A DNA stretch of 64,000 bases. Source: SXRF01 sp964624555. GTDB taxonomy: Bacteria; Pseudomonadota; Alphaproteobacteria; Rickettsiales; SXRF01. A program made the position numbers and the translations under genes. Below, one piece after another: positions 25,904 through 34,742 of the stretch. The stretch covers positions 1 through 64,000 of the forward strand of contig CAZUXB010000005.1 of the NCBI GenBank assembly GCA_964624555.1. Direction: 5' to 3'. Numbering within the stretch: the first letter of the stretch is position 1; each line of letters begins with the position of its first letter. The notes below the pieces were generated by a model. The model ran no database searches and was not told the DNA's origin. It saw only the letters and a program-made list of their open reading frames with translations.

Positions 25904-26389
25904 CTATTGGTTGGTAGCAACCGAAACAGCGCGGCGGTTCTGGCTCCATGCTGATTCATCAGAACCAACAACTGCCGGACGTTCTTTACCATAGCTGATA
26001 GTTGAAATCCGTGAGGAAGGAATGCCAAGACCAACAAGGAATTTCTTGGCGGCAGAAGCACGGCGCTCACCTAACGCAATGTTGTATTCCCTGGTACCAC
26101 GCTCGTCACAATGACCTTCGATGGTCAGGTTGATGTGGGAATATTGCTTAAGCCATGCAGCCTGACGTTCCAGAGTGCTCTGCGCTTCTGAGGTAAGCTG
26201 TGAGCTGTCAAGAGCGAATAAAACGCGATCGCCAACATTCTGCTCCAAATCACCCTGACTACCTGGTGTTGCCGGGCCGGACATTCCGCCCTTACCATCA
26301 CCGCTGCCATTAGCATTTGGATTGGTATCGCAGGCGGCGAGCAGGAAAACAGCCGAAAGAACAGCGATTGATTTAACAAATAAGTTCAT
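25904..26389 (-). CDS. pal: Peptidoglycan-associated lipoprotein Pal
   Basis: A 161-residue outer-membrane lipoprotein. The lipobox is FLLAACDT, with acylated Cys at residue 20. A Gly/Asn-rich linker follows, then an OmpA-like domain with FALDSSQLTSEAQSTLERQA, the peptidoglycan-binding EGHCDERGTREYNIALGERR and ISYGKERPAVVG. Pal anchors the outer membrane to the wall and binds TolB. It has its usual place after tolB, though a 211-base gap separates them here and may hold a promoter. Confidence 0.97.
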   Translation of the reverse strand: MNLFVKSIAVLSAVFLLAACDTNPNANGSGDGKGGMSGPATPGSQGDLEQNVGDRVLFALDSSQLTSEAQSTLERQAAWLKQYSHINLTIEGHCDERGTREYNIALGERRASAAKKFLVGLGIPSSRISTISYGKERPAVVGSDESAWSQNRRAVSVATNQ

Positions 26390-26600
26390 AGATAGCTCCT
26401 AAATAATGTAAATTTTAATATAAATTTTTAAAGTGATTCCAAAATAATTCTGATTTTCTAATAAGTTCTCAATAATTCCCTATACTGCAAAGCGACAGAA
26501 AATGCAGCACGGCGGTTATCTGATAGCATGACCTTCTAGCGAAAAACGCGCTTAAATCAATAGCAATCACGCCTTCCGCGAATAAAACAATATCGCTGTG

Positions 26601-27923
26601 TTATAATGGCAACAGTGGCGACCAAGCAGGGTCAGAACCGCTCATAGGGGTTATTACCTCACGAAGGTTAGAACCGGTTAAATCAACACTGTAAAGGCGG
26701 GTTATACCAGCCTGCCCACCTGATGATGGTGACTGACGGTGGAACATGATAACACGGCCATTCGGCGACCATGTAGGGCCTTCGTCAAGATAGCTCTCAG
26801 TGATTTCACGTTCCCCGCTGCCATCAGTGCGCATAACACCTATATAAAACCTGCCATTGGCCATCTTGGTGAAGGCAATAAGGTCGCCACGCGGAGACCA
26901 AACCGGGGTTCCGTAGCGGCCATCACCAAAACTGATACGTTTTATATCGCTTCCGTCAGCATTCATTGTATAGAGCTGTTGGGAGCCACCACGGTCAGAG
27001 TTGAATACTATCTGTTTGCCATCCGGCGAGTAGCTTGGCGAGGTATCAATAGCATTACCGCTGGTTAGCTTGATCATGCGGCGGTTGCGCAGGTCCATTT
27101 TATAAATTTGGGTACTGCCGCCGTTGGCAATTGACATGACGATAGAATTACCATCATTCGAGAAGCGTGGGGCGAAAGACATACCCTCGAAATTGCCAAG
27201 CGATTCCTCGCGCCCGGTCTGCAGGTCACGGAGGAATACACGCGGCTGCTTGCCAGCGTAGGACATATACAGTATCTCCTGTGAGTTAGGAGAAAAGCGC
27301 GGAGTCAATACAAGGAAGCGGCCGTCAGTAAGGAACTTATGGTTCTCGCCGTCCTGATCCATGATGGCAAGGCGTTTTATACGTTTCAGGGCCGGGCCGC
27401 TTTCGGAAACATAAACTACTCGCGAATCAAAATAACCGTTTTCGCCAGTTATACGTTTATATATTTCATCGGCCATGATATGGGCAATGCGCCGCCAGTT
27501 GCTTTTAAAGGTATTGTACTCTTTACCGGCTATCTGCTCACCACCGTAAACATCCCACAGGCGGAAGGAAACCTTCACTTTCCCGTTCTCACCCTCGATC
27601 ACGCTGCCGGTTACCAAAGCCTGCGCGCTTATCTGCCGCCAGTCGGCAAAACGCGGGGTAACGGTCTGGGCAGTTATCTGTTCGATAAAAGAAGAGGGGT
27701 TTATTGGCTTGAACAGGCCAGAACGTTCCAGATCGGCGGAAACCACACGGATTATGTCCGTACCGGTAGAGCTGCCGGCAAGGTTCGGCAGTGCAATCGG
27801 CATTGGCTCGGCAGTACCATTGGTAATATCAATACGCAACGCTGCGTTTGCCGGGGCAGCGGCAAAAGCAAAAAATATTATCGCTGAAAAAATATGGAAA
27901 GCAGTAGTTTTTGAAAAGCGCAT
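26601..27923 (-). CDS. tolB: Tol-Pal system protein TolB
   Basis: A 440-residue periplasmic protein with a signal peptide (cleaved after PANA), an N-terminal domain (LRIDITNGTAEPMPIALPNL) and a C-terminal six-bladed propeller of TolB/WD40-like repeats (PSYSPDGKQIVFNSDRGGSQ, PVWSPRGDLIAFTKMANGRF, PTWSPNGRVIMFHRQS). It binds Pal and TolA to drive outer-membrane invagination. In most proteobacteria tolB follows tolA directly; here a chemotaxis receptor gene lies between them. Confidence 0.97.
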   Translation of the reverse strand: MRFSKTTAFHIFSAIIFFAFAAAPANAALRIDITNGTAEPMPIALPNLAGSSTGTDIIRVVSADLERSGLFKPINPSSFIEQITAQTVTPRFADWRQISAQALVTGSVIEGENGKVKVSFRLWDVYGGEQIAGKEYNTFKSNWRRIAHIMADEIYKRITGENGYFDSRVVYVSESGPALKRIKRLAIMDQDGENHKFLTDGRFLVLTPRFSPNSQEILYMSYAGKQPRVFLRDLQTGREESLGNFEGMSFAPRFSNDGNSIVMSIANGGSTQIYKMDLRNRRMIKLTSGNAIDTSPSYSPDGKQIVFNSDRGGSQQLYTMNADGSDIKRISFGDGRYGTPVWSPRGDLIAFTKMANGRFYIGVMRTDGSGEREITESYLDEGPTWSPNGRVIMFHRQSPSSGGQAGITRLYSVDLTGSNLREVITPMSGSDPAWSPLLPL

Positions 27924-28009
27924 CGGCAGGTTTCCTATAAAAAATTAGAGGCACCAAATATTCCTAATTCACTGGTTAATGTCAATGTATAAGTTGATAT
28001 AAATATCTG

Positions 28010-29959
28010 TTATGCGCTCCTGACTTTATGCAAAAATTCTCCAACTTCTTTGTTCAGGTTTTCCGCTTGCACAGAAAGTTCCCTGGCCGCACTTAATACC
28101 TGAGCAGCGGCTGAAGATGCCTGAGATGAGGACTGGCTTACCGCATCAAGGTTGGTGGAGATAACCTGAGTTCCCTGTGCTGCCGATTGCATGTTATTGG
28201 TTATTTCGTTAGTAGTGGCGGATTGTTCTTCCACAGCTGCGGCAATAGTCGATGAAGCATCGGAAACATTGTCTACAGATTCCTTGATACTGTTCAAGGC
28301 CTCAATGATAGAAGCCGAAGCGGCATTCACTTCCTCGATAACCTTGCTAACTTCTTCAACAGATTTGTTGGTCTGGGTCGCAAGGTTTTTTACTTCGCTG
28401 GCTACAACAGCAAAACCTTTGCCAGCTTCACCGGCCCGTGCCGACTCGATGGTTGCGTTCAGGGCAAGCAGGTTTATCTGTCCGGAAATATTGGCGATCA
28501 TGGTAACAGCTTCACTTACCTTNNNNNNNNNNTTCTGGGAAGCGGTGCTGAGTAATGATGCTTTTTCATCAGCCGCCTCAGTTTTTTGTCGTGAATCATT
28601 GGCGAGATGGTTGGTTCTTTGCACCTGAGAAGAGATTTCTTTCACTGCATATGACATCTGCTCGGCAGAAGAAGCAACAGATTTTACTTTCGATGCAGTT
28701 TCTAAAGAATTGTTGGCGGCAGTCTTTGCGCTTGCCGAGGTCTGCTGCATCATTTTGGTAACTTCTTCGGCAGTGTGGGCAAGCTCGGTGGAGGCAGAGG
28801 CAACAGTGCTTACTATAGCTTGAATTTTTGACTCAAAGTCAGAAGTTATCTTTTGCACAAGATGGGCGCGTTTCTTCTCACCTTCGCTGCGTTCGTCCTC
28901 CAGCTTTCTGGCGTTATCCCGTTCAATGGCTGAATCACGGAAAGATGACAGGGCGGCAATAAGTTTTCCTATCTCATCCTTACGGCTGGTTTGCGGTATC
29001 TCGATGTTGATTTCGCCCCATGTCAACCTTTCCATCTGTTTGATAACTGTTGAGATAGGTTTAGTGATGGATTTAATTATCATCATGAATATAAAACCAC
29101 CAACCAGTACGGTGGCAGACGCTATACCTATGCGGGTTATCAGTACCTTGTGGAAGCCATCAATACGTGTATTTAAAAGCCTTTCCATTTCATCATTGTT
29201 TTTAATGACAAAATTTTTGAGCAGGGCACTTAAATTTGCGGCAGCGCCAGCCAGTTCGCCTTTATCGGCAGACTTTGCTATATCAATAAGCTTGTTAGAT
29301 TCATTTTTTATAGCATCACCATCTTTTCCCAGAATTGTTTGGATAGAGCTGTTGGCTTTAATAGCTTTGCTGAGGTCTGCCTGGATATCATCGGCATTAA
29401 CCAGAACCGCATCAACAGCCTTGGAAAAAGCAATCGAATTTTCTGTGCTGGGATTTTTTACAAGGTTGCCGTTGGAAAGCATCAGGCTGTTGATACCGGT
29501 GAGCAAGGCAGTAGCCTGATTAACTATGATATCGCCGACAAAATAAGCGTCACCATCGGGATCAAGGGTAATATTAGAGTTATCAGATATGGCTGATATC
29601 AGTTCATTGGTCTTAGCTGCCATGGCCTCGCTATCATCGGCCTGTTCAGATTGCAGGGCTGCTATCAATTCCTGCGCTTTCTGGGTGACGTTCAACTGCC
29701 CACGGTCTTCGGCTTCGGCTTTTTTTAGTATTTCAACAGCTTTTCCGAGATTTTCTTTTGCTGTCTGCGAAGTGACAATATTCAGCACCTCATGGGCGGA
29801 GCGTAGATAATGTACGCCGCTAATTTCCTGCCTGGTGAAGTTGATAAGTTCTTCTTTTTCATCTATAAGGAAATATCCCAATAATATTATCGGAAATAAA
29901 AATAGCGATATGGCAAAGGTAATCTTGGTGCCTATGGATAAGTCTTGAATTTTCTTCAT
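28010..29959 (-). CDS. Methyl-accepting chemotaxis protein
   Basis: A receptor of about 649 residues. Membrane helix 1 lies near residues 13-28 (FAISLFLFPIILLGYFLI), followed by a large sensor domain with long helices. Helix 2 lies near 275-297 (IGIASATVLVGGFIFMMIIK), followed by HAMP and the cytoplasmic signalling hairpin. The tip contains LALNATIESARAGEAGKGFA and VVASEVKNLATQTNKSVEEV. It should control the flagellar motor through CheA and CheW, which are not in the window. Ten N at 28523-28532 hide a few residues in the signalling domain. Its position between tolA and tolB is unusual. The sensed ligand is unknown. Confidence 0.93.
   Translation of the reverse strand: MKKIQDLSIGTKITFAISLFLFPIILLGYFLIDEKEELINFTRQEISGVHYLRSAHEVLNIVTSQTAKENLGKAVEILKKAEAEDRGQLNVTQKAQELIAALQSEQADDSEAMAAKTNELISAISDNSNITLDPDGDAYFVGDIIVNQATALLTGINSLMLSNGNLVKNPSTENSIAFSKAVDAVLVNADDIQADLSKAIKANSSIQTILGKDGDAIKNESNKLIDIAKSADKGELAGAAANLSALLKNFVIKNNDEMERLLNTRIDGFHKVLITRIGIASATVLVGGFIFMMIIKSITKPISTVIKQMERLTWGEINIEIPQTSRKDEIGKLIAALSSFRDSAIERDNARKLEDERSEGEKKRAHLVQKITSDFESKIQAIVSTVASASTELAHTAEEVTKMMQQTSASAKTAANNSLETASKVKSVASSAEQMSYAVKEISSQVQRTNHLANDSRQKTEAADEKASLLSTASQXXXXKVSEAVTMIANISGQINLLALNATIESARAGEAGKGFAVVASEVKNLATQTNKSVEEVSKVIEEVNAASASIIEALNSIKESVDNVSDASSTIAAAVEEQSATTNEITNNMQSAAQGTQVISTNLDAVSQSSSQASSAAAQVLSAARELSVQAENLNKEVGEFLHKVRSA
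28523..28532. other. Assembly gap (10 N) in chemotaxis receptor gene
   Basis: Ten N within the signalling domain. Frames on both sides are compatible if the gap really is close to 10 bases, but the size is probably a placeholder. Confidence 0.98.
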
Positions 29960-30056
29960 GAAAATCTCCTGATATATTTGGCTAAATACGGAACTGTATC
30001 ATTATGGGGCAGTTACTAGCATATGCTGTCAAATCATCAAAGAGTTTTTTTGTATA

Positions 30057-30887
30057 TTATTGTAACATCTCACGCGGGTCGAAATGCAGTTCCATAACCC
30101 GCCATGTTTCGTATTTTTCCGGAGGAAGGTTTTTCAGCGGGCTGCATTGACGAACCGCACGCAGGGCAGAATCGGCCGCAGCGCGGAAGAAGGTGTCGGA
30201 ATTATAGCGGCTCTTGCTTTCATCGGCCAGCTCAGCCCTTACATAGCTGCCATCGCTATTGAATTCAGCGTCTACCACTACTACCAGCTCCTGCGCATTC
30301 TTGGCGCCAGCCGGAGGGTTCCAGCAATGGGCAAGCTGCGACATGATTGCGTTCTTCTCGCTTATAGACATTGCCTGGGTCGGATCAAAGCGGTTGGAAA
30401 TAGATTTTGTTGTTGAAGAGGTGTTGTCTTTGGGTTGCTCTTTCTTGTCGGTTTTTTCTTTCTTGGCAGCATCCCGTACATCCTTTAAAATAGCATCCAG
30501 ACTCTCCTCGGGTTTCTTTTTAGGTTTAGGCTCAGGTTTTTTAGGCTCTGGCTTTGGAATTGGTTTAGGTACCGGCTTCTTGACTTCCGGTTTTGGTGCT
30601 GGCGGCGGAGGCGGTGGAGTGGGGCTGGAAGTTTTAACCGGAGGGGATGGTTTCTTTTGTTCCGCTTCAGGTTTTGGTTCTTCAGGCTTTGGTTTTTCCG
30701 CCACGGTTCCTTCCGAAGGTTTTACATTGCTTATTTTGCTGATTGGAAGAAGCTCAACGGTGATGGCAGTAGGCTCCGGCGGTAATTCATGCTTGAATAT
30801 TGAAGGCAGGCCAAAAATTACCAGCAGCAGCAAAAGCAGATGTAATACTACTGAACAGGCGATCCCTTTTTTGCGCTCCCTATACAC
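30057..30887 (-). CDS. tolA: TolA
   Basis: A 276-residue inner-membrane protein spanning the periplasm. A membrane anchor lies near residues 9-27 (IACSVVLHLLLLLLVIFGLP). A long Pro/Lys/Glu-rich domain follows (PKPEVKKPVPKPIPKPEPKK). The C-terminal TonB/TolA domain has MSQLAHCWNPPAGAKNAQEL and ADSALRAVRQCSPLKNLPPE. The start is GTG at 30887, about 22 bases after the probable tolR end. It links TolQR to TolB and Pal. Confidence 0.93.
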   Translation of the reverse strand: MYRERKKGIACSVVLHLLLLLLVIFGLPSIFKHELPPEPTAITVELLPISKISNVKPSEGTVAEKPKPEEPKPEAEQKKPSPPVKTSSPTPPPPPPAPKPEVKKPVPKPIPKPEPKKPEPKPKKKPEESLDAILKDVRDAAKKEKTDKKEQPKDNTSSTTKSISNRFDPTQAMSISEKNAIMSQLAHCWNPPAGAKNAQELVVVVDAEFNSDGSYVRAELADESKSRYNSDTFFRAAADSALRAVRQCSPLKNLPPEKYETWRVMELHFDPREMLQ

Positions 30888-30909
30888 AGCAATTATTTAT
30901 CCCTAGTGT

Positions 30910-31371
30910 TTATCTGTAGAATCNNNNNNNNNNATCTGTGGTGCCTGAATCGGTAATAAGAGCGACTTTGTTGAAGCCGGCGGCGTTTATCTCGCCGACA
31001 ACCTGCATCATTTTGCCGTAATCAATGTTTTTATCACCGCGGACAAAGATTCTGGTGTCTTTTTTCTGCCCGGCAATTGCCGCCAGTTTTGCCTGCAGTT
31101 CCTTTAACAGCACCGGGGTTTTCTGGATGTAGATTTTGCCTGCCGATGTAACCGATATTGCAAGCGGCTCATCCTGCCCGGGTAGTGGTGCGGAATTGGC
31201 TTCGGGAAGGTCAACGGTCACGCCGCTGGTCATCATCGGGGCGGCAACCATGAAGATAATGAGTAGCACCAGCATCACATCCACCATCGGGGTGATGTTT
31301 ATTTCCGAAAAGCTGTCAGCGCGCTGCCGCCTGCGATTTCTTCTGCCGCCACCGCCTAAACTTGCTCCCAT
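30910..31371 (-). CDS. tolR: TolR (3' end blurred by gap)
   Basis: About 150 residues. A basic N-terminus (GGGRRNRRRQRADSFSEINI) leads to the membrane helix TPMVDVMLVLLIIFMVAAPM, whose aspartate is the TolR proton residue. The periplasmic part ends YGKMMQVVGEINAAGFNKVA then LITDSGTTD. Ten N at 30924-30933 follow, so the last residues and the stop at 30910 are uncertain; TolR proteins usually end about here. It starts 5 bases after tolQ. Confidence 0.92.
   Translation of the reverse strand: MGASLGGGGRRNRRRQRADSFSEINITPMVDVMLVLLIIFMVAAPMMTSGVTVDLPEANSAPLPGQDEPLAISVTSAGKIYIQKTPVLLKELQAKLAAIAGQKKDTRIFVRGDKNIDYGKMMQVVGEINAAGFNKVALITDSGTTDXXXXFYR
30924..30933. other. Assembly gap (10 N) at tolR end
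   Basis: Ten N at the 3' end of tolR. The family C-terminus is nearly complete before it, so little coding sequence is likely lost. Confidence 0.98.
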
Positions 31372-31376
31372 TGGTC

Positions 31377-32138
31377 TTACCCTTCCAGTTGGCGTGAAAG
31401 GATGGTATCAAATTCGGTACTGAAATCTTCCAGCTTGTTGGAAAAACGCACCAGCTCGTTGGAAAATTTGTTGTAGGCGATTACCGCTGGTATTGCCGCA
31501 AAAAGGCCAATAGCAGTAGCCAGCAACGCTTCGGCGATACCAGGTGCAACGGCGGCAAGCGAGGTATTCTTGGAGATAGCTATCGACTGGAAGCTGTTCA
31601 TGATACCCCACACCGTCCCAAACAACCCAACAAATGGGGCTGATGAACCAACAGTGGCAAGGAAGCCGAGGCCGCTTTCCAAATGTTCTATCTCGCGGTT
31701 GCGCGCTACCTGCATAACCTGCATCACACGTTCGCGCAGACTCATTTTAAGTCCTTGCAGAGGGGTGTTGACATTGGTTTTTGAGCGCATCCACTCCTCC
31801 ATGGCAGCAACAAAAATTATTGCCATTGAGTGGTTGGCGCGTTTTTTTATCTTCTCGTAGAATTTATCCAGAGCCTCGCTCGACCAGAATTCACCCTCAA
31901 AGCGGTGAGCCTTTGATTTTACTTTGCGGAACAGGAAATATTTTTCAAAAATAATTGCCCAGCACCAGAATGCAGCAAATAGCAAGAGCAGCATTACGAT
32001 CTTGACCACAAAATCGGCCTGCATGAACATGCCGAATACTGTAAAACTATGGGCGGCAGCATTACCGGCAAGAGTGGTGGCATCTACGCCTTGGACGGCT
32101 GTTGAAACTGCTGTGGGAATAGGGGCGGCATCTACCAT
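31377..32138 (-). CDS. tolQ: TolQ
   Basis: A 253-residue inner-membrane proton channel subunit with three membrane helices. The first is near residues 40-65 (VKIVMLLLLFAAFWCWAIIF). The second carries PFVGLFGTVWGIMNSFQSIA, and the third ALLATAIGLFAAIPAVIAYN. These are the TolQ/ExbB motifs, and the E/K/R-rich cytoplasmic loop between helices 1 and 2 is present. It is distinct in sequence from the ExbB at 15118. It follows ybgC by about 65 bases. Confidence 0.96.
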   Translation of the reverse strand: MVDAAPIPTAVSTAVQGVDATTLAGNAAAHSFTVFGMFMQADFVVKIVMLLLLFAAFWCWAIIFEKYFLFRKVKSKAHRFEGEFWSSEALDKFYEKIKKRANHSMAIIFVAAMEEWMRSKTNVNTPLQGLKMSLRERVMQVMQVARNREIEHLESGLGFLATVGSSAPFVGLFGTVWGIMNSFQSIAISKNTSLAAVAPGIAEALLATAIGLFAAIPAVIAYNKFSNELVRFSNKLEDFSTEFDTILSRQLEG

Positions 32139-32203
32139 TTTTTTATCCTGTGCTTAATTTGTTATCTTAAAAACTGTCATACCGTATATGATATAAATAT
32201 TTC

Positions 32204-32608
32204 TTACTTGTTAAAAATTTTTAACATGGCTTTCACTGTATTTTCTGGTAGTTTTGTCAGCTTCATACCTTCGCCAACTACCGCCAGTTTCACTTCCAGT
32301 TCCACCAGTATTTCCTTATCGCGCTTTATCGTCTGCGACATGTTCATACTGACCCTGCTTATATCGTTTAGTTTGCTCTCAATTGTCAAGAGGTCATCGA
32401 GTTTCGCCGGCTTTAAAAAATCGATCTTGCATTTGCGCACCACAAAACCGATTTTTTGTTCGGCCAGCAGGTCGGACTGGTTGGTGCCGCTGACACGTAA
32501 CGCTTCGGTGCGGGCACGTTCGGCGAATTTCAGGTAGTTGGCGTAATAGACGATGCCGGCGGCATCGGTATCTTCATAATAAACGCGGACAGGGAAGGTG
32601 TGACTCAT
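32204..32608 (-). CDS. ybgC: YbgC acyl-CoA thioesterase (Tol-Pal associated)
   Basis: A 134-residue hotdog-fold thioesterase that begins the tol-pal operon. MSHTFPVRVYYEDTDAAGIV then YYANYLKFAERARTEAL holds the active-site Asp and Tyr of the YbgC family. A hydrophobic strand (VRKCKIDFLKPAKLDDLL) and a helix complete the fold. AAGGAG before the ATG at 32608 fixes the start. The frame stays open further upstream to 32707 only through a palindromic repeat. Confidence 0.93.
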   Translation of the reverse strand: MSHTFPVRVYYEDTDAAGIVYYANYLKFAERARTEALRVSGTNQSDLLAEQKIGFVVRKCKIDFLKPAKLDDLLTIESKLNDISRVSMNMSQTIKRDKEILVELEVKLAVVGEGMKLTKLPENTVKAMLKIFNK

Positions 32609-32616
32609 AACTACTC

Positions 32617-32690
32617 CTTCCCCCCTTGTGGGGAAGAAATTTTCAAAAGCTCCTTCCCCACCTGTGGGGGAGGGAATAGAGACGCTAATC
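32617..32690. repeat. C-rich palindromic repeat before ybgC
   Basis: CTCCTTCCCCCCTTGTGGGG near 32613-32632 and GCTCCTTCCCCACCTGTGGG near 32649-32668 are copies of a small palindrome, forming an element of the C-rich family. Its last bases run into the ybgC ribosome binding site. Read on the minus strand it would encode SPTGGEGAFENFFPTRGEG, which explains the false N-terminal extension. Confidence 0.7.
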
Positions 32691-32703
32691 TGTGGTGAGC
32701 TCT

Positions 32704-32865
32704 TCATTTTTTTTCTGCGTCACCTTTGTCAACTATTTTGGCTTTATCCATCATATTTTCCATACTGGCGATAAGCTCACCAACATTATCCATGATTCTT
32801 TGAAATTCCTTGATTGGTAATATTACGTATTGCTCATCTTTATTCTTAGCGTTCTTTTTTTTCAT
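32704..32865 (-). CDS. Small protein related to the XRE antitoxin N-terminus
   Basis: A 53-residue reading frame: MKKKNAKNKDEQYVILPIKE, then FQRIMDNVGELIASMENMMD and a charged end. The core EQYVILPIKEFQRIMDN matches KQFVLVPLKEFERLVDN of the antitoxin encoded 56 bases upstream on the same strand. It looks like a paralogous fragment of that antitoxin's N-terminal strand-helix without the helix-turn-helix. It may be a real minimal antitoxin or a remnant. There is no clear Shine-Dalgarno site. Confidence 0.5.
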   Translation of the reverse strand: MKKKNAKNKDEQYVILPIKEFQRIMDNVGELIASMENMMDKAKIVDKGDAEKK

Positions 32866-32920
32866 ATAATTTTTAATAGTTATAGATTTTATTATTCATT
32901 TAATCAGAGCCGTTTTCATA

Positions 32921-33277
32921 TCAAGTAATATCACCAATCTCTAAATCTAAAACTTTGGCTATGGCTTTTAAAACTTTAACTGATCCCTGTTTTTTACCGG
33001 ATTCAATTTCTGCAAGATAGGGTCGGGCTATTTTAGCTTTTTTGGCAAGCTGTACCTGGGTAAGGCCACGATAATTGCGAAATAGCTTGACCGGAGACTC
33101 ACCGGCAAGGATTGCCTCCGCGACTTCATGGGGAAATATTTCTTCATTTTTTGCTTTGGCCTCATCATACACCTTTATATCCTCAAGCATTTCAGCATTA
33201 TCGACCAGCCGCTCAAATTCCTTAAGCGGCACCAGAACGAACTGCTTACCTTTGCGTTCTATTAATTCTGTCTTCAT
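32921..33277 (-). CDS. XRE-family antitoxin
   Basis: A 118-residue protein. The N-terminal part (GKQFVLVPLKEFERLVDNAE) resembles Phd/RelB-type strands. The C-terminal part is a helix-turn-helix (YRGLTQVQLAKKAKIARPYL then AEIESGKKQGSVKVLKAIAK) of the Cro/XRE type. It overlaps the RelE-like gene upstream by 4 bases (toxin first, antitoxin second). It should neutralise the toxin and repress the pair. Confidence 0.88.
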   Translation of the reverse strand: MKTELIERKGKQFVLVPLKEFERLVDNAEMLEDIKVYDEAKAKNEEIFPHEVAEAILAGESPVKLFRNYRGLTQVQLAKKAKIARPYLAEIESGKKQGSVKVLKAIAKVLDLEIGDIT

Positions 33278-33537
33278 TGGTAAGCCCCTCCACGCGGCTT
33301 TACATCAATAACCATTATGACCAATCTTTCATCAATAATTTCATATATCACTCGCCAGTCACCAACTCTTAACCTATACCCTTCACGTCCCTGCAATCTT
33401 GTGGCGTTATTATTCCTGGCGTATGGATCAACAGCAAGCGACTCGATTTTTCTTACTATCGTAACCGAAATATTTTTCGGTATTTTCCGTAGGGCCTGCA
33501 GGGCTGATTTTTGATATTCTATCTTGTACATAGTCAT
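33274..33537 (-). CDS. RelE/ParE-superfamily toxin
   Basis: An 87-residue protein with the RelE pattern: MYKIEYQKSALQALRKIPKN, ARNNNATRLQGREGYRLRVG and DWRVIYEIIDERLVIMVIDV. The basic residues and Arg-Tyr pair near the C-terminal half match mRNA-cleaving RelE toxins. The start may be ATG 33537 or ATG 33531. It lies between ruvB and the tol-pal operon. Confidence 0.9.
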   Translation of the reverse strand: MTMYKIEYQKSALQALRKIPKNISVTIVRKIESLAVDPYARNNNATRLQGREGYRLRVGDWRVIYEIIDERLVIMVIDVKPRGGAYQ

Positions 33538-33579
33538 TGTAGCTTATAGCTACATTTATGGCAAGTGGAAATTATACAT

Positions 33580-34623
33580 TTATTCATCAACCATCTCATC
33601 CATATTCAATGTTGCGATCTGCGCCGGCGCTTTCATGCCCAGATGCGCAAAACAATTCTGGGTGAGCATGCGTCCGCGCGGGGTGCGCTGGATCAAGCCA
33701 ATTTGCAGCAGGTATGGTTCGATGGTTTCTTCAATAGAGTCGCGCTGTTCGGAAAGCCCGGCGGAGATAGTTTCCACACCTACCGGCCCACCCTGATAGT
33801 TATTGGCTATATATAACAGATAGCGGTGGTCGGCTGAATCCAGCCCCAGTGAATCGACTTCAAGACGTTTAAGCGCATGGTCGGCAAGTTTGGCGTCGAT
33901 GGTGTTTTTTCCTTCAGCGTGGGCGAAGTCACGCACGCGCTTAAGCAGGCGCAGGGCGATACGCGGTGTGCCGCGCGAGCGGCGGGCGATCTCATGCGAG
34001 CCATCCTTACTGATAGCAATGGAAAACAGGCTGGATGCCCTTTCGATAACATTCTGCAAATCCTTGGTGCTGTAAAAGCGCAGGCGCAGGGGAATACCAA
34101 AGCGGTCACGCAGCGGGTTAGAGAGAAGTCCTAATCTTGTCGTCGCACCAACCAGCGTAAATTTCGGCAAATCGATGCGTACGGTGCGCGCCGCCGGGCC
34201 TTCGCCGATCATAAGGTCGAGTTTGTAATCTTCCATCGCGGGATAAAGTATTTCCTCAACTGCCGGATTTAAGCGATGTATCTCATCCACGAACAGCACA
34301 TCACCGGCCTGCAAGTTGGTAAGCACCGCCGCAAGGTCTCCGGCTTTGGTCAGTATTGGGCCGGAGGTGGGGCGGAAGCCAACGCCCATTTCCTTGGCAA
34401 TTATCTGGGCGAGGGTGGTTTTGCCCAGCCCCGGCGGGCCGTAGAGCAGCACATGGTCGAGTGTGTCCGAGCGCGACTTGGCGGCCTTCACAAATACTTT
34501 AAGGTTATCGCAGGTCTCCGGCTGACCGACAAAGTCAGAAAATGCCAGCGGGCGCAGGGCCTGCTGCTCTGAATCATCATCAGCTAGGGTAGGGGCTACA
34601 AATCTGTCAGAAGAAGTTTCCAT
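33580..34623 (-). CDS. ruvB: Holliday junction DNA helicase RuvB
   Basis: The hexameric motor that moves Holliday junctions with RuvA and RuvC. ALRPLAFSDFVGQPETCDNL opens the protein. Walker A is YGPPGLGKTTLAQIIAKEMG, Walker B DVLFVDEIHRLNPAVEEILY, sensor 1 LVGATTRLGLLSNPLRDRFG, and the winged helix GGPVGVETISAGLSEQRDSI. ATG 34623 (METSSDRFVAP) is chosen as closest to the family start. A GTG at 34659 would add 12 residues and has a slightly better AAAGAG upstream. ruvA and ruvC are not in the window. Confidence 0.95.
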   Translation of the reverse strand: METSSDRFVAPTLADDDSEQQALRPLAFSDFVGQPETCDNLKVFVKAAKSRSDTLDHVLLYGPPGLGKTTLAQIIAKEMGVGFRPTSGPILTKAGDLAAVLTNLQAGDVLFVDEIHRLNPAVEEILYPAMEDYKLDLMIGEGPAARTVRIDLPKFTLVGATTRLGLLSNPLRDRFGIPLRLRFYSTKDLQNVIERASSLFSIAISKDGSHEIARRSRGTPRIALRLLKRVRDFAHAEGKNTIDAKLADHALKRLEVDSLGLDSADHRYLLYIANNYQGGPVGVETISAGLSEQRDSIEETIEPYLLQIGLIQRTPRGRMLTQNCFAHLGMKAPAQIATLNMDEMVDE

Positions 34624-34742
34624 GTTGCCCCGAAGGTAGCGAAACGGCACATATTTCACAAGAACTCTTTACATTCCAAATCATTTTGTTATACCTCGCC
34701 ACCTTAAAATTATTAACTTATTAATTATTATGGAAAATAAAA

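Noticed and set aside
12979..30933. Runs of 10 N as possible biological features
   Set aside because: All three are exactly ten bases, which is an assembly placeholder; they are recorded only as gaps.
32609..32707. N-terminal extension of YbgC
   Set aside because: It is the translation of a C-rich palindromic repeat; AAGGAG before ATG 32608 sets the start.
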